Made by a program: the position numbers and the translations under genes | The notes under the pieces: model-generated | Told to the model about the DNA's origin: nothing | Seen by the model: only the letters and a program-made list of their open reading frames with translations | Database searches by the model: none | Shown here: in pieces, positions 1-5,282 of the stretch | How the letters are laid out: each line of letters begins with the position of its first letter | Numbering within the stretch: position 1 is the stretch's first letter | Source: an uncultured Prevotella sp. | Lineage (GTDB): Bacteria > Bacteroidota > Bacteroidia > Bacteroidales > Bacteroidaceae | NCBI GenBank assembly: GCA_900553155.1 | Contig: USCM01000088.1 | Location: 1 to 7,414 of the forward strand | DNA length: 7,414 nt | Direction of reading: 5' to 3'

Positions 1-598
1 AGTCGACACCGTCGAAGTTGATGTATATCTCCTTGTCTTGCCAATTTGCAGGTATGGAGAAGGCACGACGGTACGAGCCCACCTCGTTGCGGTTGCGGTA
101 GGTCATCCAGTCGGTAGGCGGAGTGCGCATAACGCCGCCTCGCCAGTCGTCCACCTTAACCTTATGCTGGAAGATGACACGCTGGTTGGAGTAGAGCGGA
201 TATCCGTATTTGAAGACGCCCTTGTCGTTCATACCCGCCGTGTTCCAGTTCATAGGCACCTGTACGCGGTCCCAGGCAGAAGCGTCGAAGTCGGTTCGGA
301 AGAAGTCCTTAGGTCGTTCGTCGGGATGCTTGGCCCAGTGAAACTGCCACTCGCCGTCGAGACTCTGCCACAGCGAAGAGTTCTCGGGCAGCACACGTCG
401 TGCCTCGTCTGTATTGGCAAACGAGAAGAACCAGGCGTGTGGCTGCTGCTTGTTGTAGGCGACAGAGTCGGGACTCTGCCACTCCCAGCCCGAAGGCTGC
501 GGCATCTGTCCGTAGAAGAAGCCGCCAAGCTGTGCCGTCTGCGCATACATAGGCGATGCTAAGAGGGCAGCAAGGATTGTTAGAGTTGATTTGTTCAT
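1..598 (-). CDS. GH2 beta-galactosidase-like glycoside hydrolase, N-terminal part (truncated by window edge)
   Basis: The first 199 codons of an exported glycoside hydrolase family 2 enzyme, read leftward from the ATG at 598-596 and cut by the window edge. Residues 1-19 form a signal peptide (MNKSTLTILAALLASPMYA, then QTAQ), so the enzyme should act in the periplasm. The rest is the family's N-terminal sugar-binding jelly roll. Visible GH2 landmarks are SLDGEWQFHW near residue 80, the FDASAWDRVQVPMNW stretch, NEVGSYRRAF and, at the edge, INFDGVD. Between the jelly-roll motifs lies an insert containing IFQHKVKVDDWRGG and RTPPTDWMTY, which I associate from memory with a Bacteroidales LacZ-like subgroup. 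The catalytic TIM barrel and its glutamates lie outside the window, so beta-galactosidase is the best guess but other GH2 specificities (mannosidase, glucuronidase) are not excluded. It lies 79 bp after the ABC ATPase gene; that gap has no canonical promoter but carries phased repeats. Confidence 0.88.
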   Translation of the reverse strand, partial: MNKSTLTILAALLASPMYAQTAQLGGFFYGQMPQPSGWEWQSPDSVAYNKQQPHAWFFSFANTDEARRVLPENSSLWQSLDGEWQFHWAKHPDERPKDFFRTDFDASAWDRVQVPMNWNTAGMNDKGVFKYGYPLYSNQRVIFQHKVKVDDWRGGVMRTPPTDWMTYRNRNEVGSYRRAFSIPANWQDKEIYINFDGVD

Positions 599-633
599 AG
601 ATTTGGTTTTATTGTAATTTTGTTGCTTTATGT

Positions 634-686
634 TTATCGCACGTAGTTATATAGGTTATCGTGCGTAGTTTTATATTCTATCGCAT
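634..686. repeat. 22-bp-phased direct repeat array before the GH2 gene
   Basis: In the minus orientation (toward the GH2 gene) the core AACTACG-YR-CGATAA occurs twice, as AACTACGCACGATAA and AACTACGTGCGATAA. A third, degenerate unit, GCGATAG, overlaps the stop codon of the ABC ATPase gene. On the plus strand TATCG starts at 635, 657 and 679, an exact 22-bp period of about two helical turns. The first two units also contain CGCACG (638-643) and CGTGCG (660-665), which are mutually inverted and could pair around a 16-nt loop. There is no T-run after this stem in either direction, so a terminator is unlikely. The array sits 36-88 bp upstream of the GH2 ATG. A regulator binding array is the simplest reading, but this is inference. 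Confidence 0.55.
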
Positions 687-1418
687 ATTGAAGTATTGCT
701 CGAGTGCCTCCTCAGCCTTACCCTCCGAGTTGTCGAGGTCTTTTATTATCACTCCGTGCTCGAGTAGCGCCACACGTGTGGATATCTCCACGGTGTGCTG
801 CAGGTTGTGGCTTGATATAAGCACCGTGGCACCCGTCTCCTTGTTGAAGTCGGTTATGAGGTGCTTCAGCTGGTTCTGACTGCTTGGGTCGAGAAAGTTG
901 AATGGCTCGTCGAGAATAACCAACTGTGGCTGGTTGAGCAATGCGGCGATGATGCCAATCTTCTGCTTGTTGCCGGCAGAGAAGTCGCGTATGTACTTTT
1001 TCTGTCCCAGCACCTCGCCGTTCATGAACGGCTCGAAGTACTTAAGGCGTTCTGCCAAGCCCTCCTTGGATATACCCGAAATCTTGGCAATAAACTCGAA
1101 GTATTCTTCGGCAGAAAGGAAGTCGATAAGGAAGCTTGGGTCGATATAGGCTCCGGTCATTGTCTTCCAGTCTTCCGACAGGGCAGGGTTAATCTGCTCC
1201 GGCATCCCGGTGTCGGCATCAGTTGGCTTAGGCAGCAATGTAACGCTGCCCTCATCGGCTTTAAGCAAGTCGAGCATAAGGCGGAAGAGTGTAGTTTTGC
1301 CGGCTCCGTTGTTGCCTACAAGTCCCACTATCTCGCCGTTGTTTACTGTGAAGTTGGCTATGTCAACGGCTGTCTTCTCGCCAAAACACTTCTTAAGGTT
1401 GCTTATCTGTATCTGCAT
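678..1418 (-). CDS. ABC transporter ATP-binding protein (ABC-2 type, SAGN-signature subfamily)
   Basis: A 246-residue cytoplasmic nucleotide-binding subunit. Walker A is GNNGAGKTT at 35-43, the ABC signature is FSAGNKQK at 146-153 in place of LSGGQ, Walker B is LVILDEP at 166-172 with FNFLDPSSQ following (D-loop region), and the switch histidine is in ISSHN at 201-205. The usual Q-loop glutamine is not evident: the corresponding stretch reads MTGAYIDPSFLIDFLSAEEYF (87-107). From memory this pattern matches Bacteroidota ATPases that usually pair with a multi-spanning ABC-2-type permease (DUF5687-like). No permease gene is adjacent: uvrA lies 18 bp upstream and a GH2 gene 79 bp downstream. The protein ends soon after the ABC fold, with no fused membrane segment. 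The substrate cannot be inferred. The short gap to uvrA implies co-transcription. The start ATG gives MQIQISNLKKCFG, the normal beginning of such a domain. Confidence 0.93.
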   Translation of the reverse strand: MQIQISNLKKCFGEKTAVDIANFTVNNGEIVGLVGNNGAGKTTLFRLMLDLLKADEGSVTLLPKPTDADTGMPEQINPALSEDWKTMTGAYIDPSFLIDFLSAEEYFEFIAKISGISKEGLAERLKYFEPFMNGEVLGQKKYIRDFSAGNKQKIGIIAALLNQPQLVILDEPFNFLDPSSQNQLKHLITDFNKETGATVLISSHNLQHTVEISTRVALLEHGVIIKDLDNSEGKAEEALEQYFNMR

Positions 1419-1436
1419 TGTTTCTTATATTATAGT

Positions 1437-4271
1437 TTATTCTCCCAATTCCATTTTCAAGAACTTAGGCGTATAGCCCTCCTTCGACAGCGCCACCTCC
1501 TCCGGAGTGCCAACAGCCAAGACGCGTCCGCCGTCTCGTCCGCCCTCCGGACCAATGTCGATGATGTGGTCGGCAAGCTTGATTACGTCGAGGTTGTGCT
1601 CGATAATGACAACGGTGTTGCCACGGTCGACAAGCGTCTGTAGCACATCCATAAGGATGCGTATGTCCTCGAAGTGCAGACCCGTTGTGGGTTCGTCGAG
1701 TATGTAGAGCGTCTTTCCGGTGTCGCGCTTGCTCAGTTCGGTGGCAAGTTTTACACGCTGGCTCTCTCCTCCCGACAGAGTGGTGGAGGGCTGACCCAGA
1801 CGTATGTATCCCAATCCGACGTCCTGTATGGTCTTTATCTTATGCAATATGGCTGGAACGTTCTCGAAGAACTCCACCGCTTGGTTGATAGTCATATCCA
1901 ATACGTCGGCAATGCTCTTGCCTTTGTAGCGCACCTCCAATGTCTCGCGGTTGTAGCGTTTGCCGTGGCACACCTCGCAAGGCACAAGAACGTCGGGCAG
2001 GAAGTTCATCTCTATGGTCTTGTAGCCATTGCCCTTGCACGTCTCGCAGCGTCCGCCCTTGACGTTGAAGGAGAATCGGCCCGGCTTATAACCACGAATC
2101 TTGGCTTCGGGCAGGGCCACAAACAGCGAGCGTATGTCGGAGAAGACGCCTGTATAGGTAGCCGGGTTGGAACGGGGTGTACGACCGAGAGGCGACTGGT
2201 CGACATTAACCACCTTATCTATATACTCAAGTCCTTCCACTCTGTCGTATGGCATAGGCTTCTTTAGCGAGCGGTAGAAGTGCTGCGAGAGGATTGGCTG
2301 CAACGTCTCGTTTACCAAGGTCGACTTGCCCGAGCCGCTGACACCCGTCACAACGATAAGCTTGCCAAGCGGAAAGGAAACATCAACATTCTTGAGGTTG
2401 TTGCCATGAGCGCCATATATGGTAAGCGCCTTGCCGTTGCCCTTGCGTCGTTGGGCTGGTATGGTTATTTGGCGCACGCCGTTGATGTAGTCGGATGTTA
2501 TGGTATGCTGCTTCAGCATATCTTGTGGAGTGCCTTGGAAAACCACCTCGCCACCGTGCATACCGGCACGCGGACCGATGTCTACTATCCAGTCGGCTGC
2601 AAGCATCATATCCTTGTCGTGCTCTACCACAACCACGGTGTTGCCAAGGTCGCGCAGCTTCTTAAGCGAGTGGATAAGTCGCTCGTTGTCGCGCTGGTGC
2701 AGACCGATGCTCGGCTCGTCGAGGATATACAGCACATTGACAAGCTGCGAGCCTATCTGTGTGGCAAGACGTATGCGCTGACTCTCGCCGCCGGATAGCG
2801 TAACCGACTGTCGGTTGAGCGAGAGATAGTCGAGTCCAACGTCCAGCAAGAACTTAAGGCGGGTGCGTATCTCGTGCAGAATCTCCGTGGCGATGGAGCG
2901 TTGCTTGTCGTCGAGATGCTCTACCGCCTCGTCAAGCCAATCGTATAGCTGCTTGATGTCGAACGACGAAACCTCTGCAATGTTCTTATCCCATATACGG
3001 TACGACAGCGACTCGCGGCACAGGCGCATGCCGTGGCACTCGGGACACTCGCAGGTGGCAAGAAATTGGTCGGCCCACTTCTGTCCACTGGTCGACTCGT
3101 CGTTCTCGATAACGGTGCGCAGATACTTTATCACGCCGTCGAAGGTGGTAAAGTAGTCGGTCGATGTATGCACCACCGACTTGTCGATGCGCACGGGTTC
3201 GAGCGAGCCGTATAGTATCTCGCTCATCACGTCGTCCGGAATCTCGGCTACAGGAGTCTTTATCGACAGTCCAGCCTTCTCAAGAATGGCGTCTATCTGC
3301 CAGAAAATCATCTGGTTCTTGTATTTTCCTAATGGCACAATGGCGCCGGCATGGATAGATAGCGAGTCGTCGGGTATAACCTTCTTGGTGTCTATCTCGT
3401 TGACATAACCAAGACCCTTGCAGTGGGGGCAGGCACCTTCGGGCGAGTTGAAGGAGAACATATTGGGTGCCGGGTCGCGGTAGGAGAGACCTGTTGTGGG
3501 ACACATCAGTCGCTTGGAGAAGCTCTTGGCCTCTCCCGTGTCCTTGTCGAGAATCATCACGATGCCGTCGCCCTGCTTCATTGCGGTGGCTATGGTCTTG
3601 CGCAGACGGTCGTCGAAGCCATCGTGCATCTGCATCTTGTCTATCACCACCTCTATGTTGTGGTTCTTGTAGCGGTCGGTCTTCATGCCGGGAGTGATGT
3701 CCACTATATCGCCGTCGACACGTGCGTAGAGGTAACCCTTGCGTCGCAAACTCTCAAACAGTTCGCGATAATGGCCCTTTCGCTGTCTTACAACAGGAGC
3801 GAGGATATATATGCGACGTCCGGCATAGTTGGTGTTAATCATGTCAATGATGCGCTCCTCGGTGTACTTAACCATGCGTTCGCCCGTGTTGTAGCTGTAG
3901 GCAACGCCGGCACGGGCATACAGCAGGCGCAGATAATCGTATATCTCGGTAGTTGTGCCTACTGTGGAGCGAGGGTTCTTGTTGGTGGTCTTCTGCTCGA
4001 TGGATATAACGGGGCTTAGACCTGTAATCTTGTCTACATCCGGTCGCTCCATTCCGCCGAGGAAGTTGCGTGCGTATGCCGAGAACGTCTCAATGTAGCG
4101 GCGTTGTCCTTCGGCGTATATTGTGTCGAAGGCAAGCGACGACTTGCCCGATCCACTCAGTCCGGTGATGACGGTAAGTGAGCCGTGCGGTATCTCGACG
4201 TCGATGTTCTTAAGGTTGTGGACGCGTGCGCCCCAAACGTTAATCTTGCCTTCTTCTTGTATGTTGCTCAT
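1437..4271 (-). CDS. uvrA: UvrABC excinuclease subunit A
   Basis: A 944-residue damage-recognition ATPase of nucleotide excision repair. It dimerises, loads UvrB onto lesions and is then released. The tandem ABC modules are complete: Walker A GLSGSGKSS at 37-45 and GVSGSGKST at 643-651, LSGGESQR at 492-499 and 832-839, and Walker B LYILDEP at 514-520 and 855-861. The region at about 130-245 that binds UvrB is present, so this is a class I UvrA rather than a short UvrA2. The C-terminal zinc finger is intact (C742, C745, C765, C768), and CPEC follows at 409-412. The first zinc finger is incomplete: C257, C281 and C284 are present, but the expected fourth ligand is threonine (CPTT, T260). The start is the ATG giving MSNIQEEGKINVWGARVHNL; the leader has no Shine-Dalgarno sequence, as is normal in this phylum. 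No consensus promoter is visible in the 152-bp gap upstream. Confidence 0.98.
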   Translation of the reverse strand: MSNIQEEGKINVWGARVHNLKNIDVEIPHGSLTVITGLSGSGKSSLAFDTIYAEGQRRYIETFSAYARNFLGGMERPDVDKITGLSPVISIEQKTTNKNPRSTVGTTTEIYDYLRLLYARAGVAYSYNTGERMVKYTEERIIDMINTNYAGRRIYILAPVVRQRKGHYRELFESLRRKGYLYARVDGDIVDITPGMKTDRYKNHNIEVVIDKMQMHDGFDDRLRKTIATAMKQGDGIVMILDKDTGEAKSFSKRLMCPTTGLSYRDPAPNMFSFNSPEGACPHCKGLGYVNEIDTKKVIPDDSLSIHAGAIVPLGKYKNQMIFWQIDAILEKAGLSIKTPVAEIPDDVMSEILYGSLEPVRIDKSVVHTSTDYFTTFDGVIKYLRTVIENDESTSGQKWADQFLATCECPECHGMRLCRESLSYRIWDKNIAEVSSFDIKQLYDWLDEAVEHLDDKQRSIATEILHEIRTRLKFLLDVGLDYLSLNRQSVTLSGGESQRIRLATQIGSQLVNVLYILDEPSIGLHQRDNERLIHSLKKLRDLGNTVVVVEHDKDMMLAADWIVDIGPRAGMHGGEVVFQGTPQDMLKQHTITSDYINGVRQITIPAQRRKGNGKALTIYGAHGNNLKNVDVSFPLGKLIVVTGVSGSGKSTLVNETLQPILSQHFYRSLKKPMPYDRVEGLEYIDKVVNVDQSPLGRTPRSNPATYTGVFSDIRSLFVALPEAKIRGYKPGRFSFNVKGGRCETCKGNGYKTIEMNFLPDVLVPCEVCHGKRYNRETLEVRYKGKSIADVLDMTINQAVEFFENVPAILHKIKTIQDVGLGYIRLGQPSTTLSGGESQRVKLATELSKRDTGKTLYILDEPTTGLHFEDIRILMDVLQTLVDRGNTVVIIEHNLDVIKLADHIIDIGPEGGRDGGRVLAVGTPEEVALSKEGYTPKFLKMELGE

Positions 4272-4310
4272 GAATTATCTTTAATTCGATTGATTATTAT
4301 CCTATTAAAC

Positions 4311-4332
4311 ATTAGCGATAATTAGACGATAA
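4311..4332. repeat. ATTAG(A)CGATA tandem repeat in the uvrA leader
   Basis: Two head-to-tail units, ATTAGCGATA (4311-4320) and ATTAGACGATA (4321-4331), place CGATAA at 4316 and 4327, 11 bp apart, about 40-60 bp upstream of the uvrA ATG. GCGATAA also occurs in the array before the GH2 gene, there on the opposite strand. This could be a regulator half-site pair or simply AT-rich drift; the units are short. Confidence 0.35.
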
Positions 4333-4335
4333 AGT

Positions 4336-4389
4336 CATTAACGCTGATTACACGTTTAATTTATAGTGTCCGTATAATGAGCGTTAATG
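4336..4389. repeat. 10-bp inverted repeat upstream of uvrA
   Basis: CATTAACGCT at 4336-4345 is the exact reverse complement of AGCGTTAATG at 4380-4389, around a 34-nt spacer. The spacer contains a short inner pair (ACAC with GTGT), so an imperfect stem is possible. No T-run follows on the minus strand, so it does not look like an intrinsic terminator for the upstream gene. The right arm is part of the direct-repeat array at 4371-4415. Confidence 0.5.
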
Positions 4390-4415
4390 TTCTTTTCGTA
4401 TAATGGACGTTAATG
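4371..4415. repeat. 19-bp direct repeat pair between the type IX cargo gene and uvrA
   Basis: CGTATAATGAGCGTTAATG (4371-4389) and CGTATAATGGACGTTAATG (4397-4415) differ at two adjacent positions and start 26 bp apart. Each unit contains TAATG twice at a 10-bp interval, so TAATG starts at 4375, 4385, 4401 and 4411 (steps 10, 16, 10). An inverted copy of the second half (CATTAACG) lies at 4336. The array begins 8 bp after the stop codon of the upstream gene and lies 100-144 bp before the uvrA start. Half-sites one helical turn apart resemble tandem binding sites for a dimeric regulator such as a response regulator. That reading is inference; the repeat itself is seen directly. Confidence 0.65.
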
Positions 4416-4423
4416 CTTGGTGT

Positions 4424-5137
4424 TTATTGCTCGCCTGTATTGCCTGATGTCTCGGTGTAACCGCGCAGCAAGTTGACGTCCTTCTTAATGTCGTATTTGC
4501 GTCCATCGGCGCCCTTTGCCTTAACAAGCACATAGTAGACGCCCTGCTTTACGTCCTTGCCGTGATACTTGCCGTCCCATCCTCCGGCAGGGTCGGTCCA
4601 CTCGTATAGCTTCTGTCCCCAACGGTTGAAGATGTAGGCATGAAACTCCACAATACTCTGATAGCCGCTCTTGGCCTTGTATATGTCGTTGATGCCGTCG
4701 CCGTTGGGCGAGAAAGCGTTGGGAAACTCGAGCCTGCTCTCGGATATCGACACCTTTATAGGTTCGGCGTCAGCCCAGTAGTCGGCTGTGTAGGCAATGG
4801 TGTCGGTGCCGTTGACAAAGGTGGCATACAGCACAACACGGCTTACACCCGCCTCGGTGAAGGTGTACTCGGTGTCCTCCTCATAGCGTATAAGGTAAGG
4901 TGTGTTGTTGCCTTCCTTGCTGAAACGCCACTCGTAGTGTGGGGTATAGACGCCCACATTGGCAGGGTTGGCGGCAAAGCGCACGGTTAGCGGGGCTGAA
5001 CCCGAATAGCTTGTACCGGTCTCCTCGCCCTCGGGTGTAAGGAAGGTGGCTTGAGGGTCGATGGTAGGCACCTCGTCGGCGTGTGCCTCAATGGCAAGGC
5101 ACGCTATGATGAAAAGTAATAATCTGATGTGCTTCAT
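4424..5137 (-). CDS. Small secreted protein with PKD-like domain and type B type IX secretion C-terminal domain
   Basis: A 237-residue exported protein of unknown function. Residues 1-20 (MKHIRLLLFIIACLAIEAHA, then DEVP) form a clean signal peptide. Residues about 25-125 look like one PKD/Ig-type beta domain: SAPLTVRFAANP, then HYEWRFSKEG, then the strand-rich TYTF and RVVLYATF stretches. From residue 138 it matches the gliding-motility-associated C-terminal domain (CHU_C): FPNAFSPNGDGINDIY, then YIFNRWGQKLYEW, GGWDGKYHGK, QGVYYVLVKAKG and DVNLLRG. In this phylum that domain directs type IX export or surface attachment. Here it is followed by an unusual hydrophilic tail of about ten residues (TETSGNTGEQ). 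An in-frame ATG at 5209 is rejected as the start because it lies upstream of the promoter and would bury the signal peptide 24 residues inside. The gene is divergent from the LysM fusion gene and shares its promoter region. Confidence 0.9.
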   Translation of the reverse strand: MKHIRLLLFIIACLAIEAHADEVPTIDPQATFLTPEGEETGTSYSGSAPLTVRFAANPANVGVYTPHYEWRFSKEGNNTPYLIRYEEDTEYTFTEAGVSRVVLYATFVNGTDTIAYTADYWADAEPIKVSISESRLEFPNAFSPNGDGINDIYKAKSGYQSIVEFHAYIFNRWGQKLYEWTDPAGGWDGKYHGKDVKQGVYYVLVKAKGADGRKYDIKKDVNLLRGYTETSGNTGEQ

Positions 5138-5142
5138 ACGTG

Positions 5143-5173
5143 CAAAGTTATATAATATATCCCACATCACAAA
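5143..5173 (-). promoter_or_regulatory. Bacteroidota-type promoter for the type IX cargo gene
   Basis: On the minus strand, TTTG (5173-5170) is followed after 19 bases by TAACTTTG (5150-5143). This is a perfect match to the Bacteroidota consensus TTTG-N19-21-TAnnTTTG. The last base of the -7 element is only five bases from the ATG at 5137, so transcription should begin at or within a few bases of the start codon. Confidence 0.85.
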
Positions 5174-5188
5174 ACTCAATGGCTTTTT

Positions 5189-5200
5189 AATAACGTTATT
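5189..5200. promoter_or_regulatory. 12-bp perfect palindrome between divergent promoters (candidate operator)
   Basis: AATAACGTTATT is its own reverse complement. Its centre (5194.5) is within about two bases of the midpoint between the two outward -33 elements (5170-5173 and 5213-5216). A site in this position could bind a dimeric regulator controlling both directions. Its half-site CGTTA also appears in the repeats before uvrA (CGTTAATG). A 12-bp palindrome can arise by chance in AT-rich DNA, so the call rests mainly on position. Confidence 0.45.
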
Positions 5201-5212
5201 TATAGACAAACA

Positions 5213-5244
5213 TTTCTTCGTACAACATATTTTATGTACTTTTG
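5213..5244 (+). promoter_or_regulatory. Bacteroidota-type promoter for the LysM fusion operon
   Basis: TTTC at 5213-5216 (one mismatch to TTTG), a 20-base spacer, then TACTTTTG at 5237-5244, an exact TAnnTTTG match. Transcription should start near 5250, giving a short, A-rich leader of about 30 bases without a Shine-Dalgarno sequence before the ATG at 5283. Confidence 0.82.
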
Positions 5245-5282
5245 CAGAATAAAAAACAAAACAGTGTCAACTTAAAAAAAGC

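Noticed and set aside
38..562. 174-codon plus-strand open frame opposite the GH2 gene
   Set aside because: The minus-strand frame has a signal peptide and clear GH2 motifs; the opposite frame has neither.
638..665. CGCACG/CGTGCG stem as a terminator between the ABC ATPase and GH2 genes
   Set aside because: The stem is only six base pairs with a 16-nt loop and no T-run. It is better explained by the two direct repeat units.
861..1643. 260-codon open frame on the plus strand across the ABC ATPase/uvrA junction
   Set aside because: Antisense to two genes with intact catalytic motifs, and its translation has no recognisable domain.
1674..4019. Several plus-strand open frames of 170-200 codons opposite uvrA (1674-2267, 2280-2798, 3423-4019)
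   Set aside because: All are antisense to conserved UvrA motifs and lack their own promoters or family features.
4336..4389. Inverted repeat as the terminator of the type IX cargo gene
   Set aside because: The spacer is long (34 nt), the stem is AT-rich, and no T-run follows on the minus strand.
4272..4423. A consensus promoter for uvrA in the gap upstream
   Set aside because: No CAAAnnTA (the complement of TAnnTTTG) is present on the plus strand. Partial matches such as the one near 4330 have two mismatches, so none is called.
5138..5209. Upstream ATG at 5209 as the start of the type IX cargo gene
   Set aside because: It would place the promoter inside the gene and the signal peptide 24 residues from the N-terminus.
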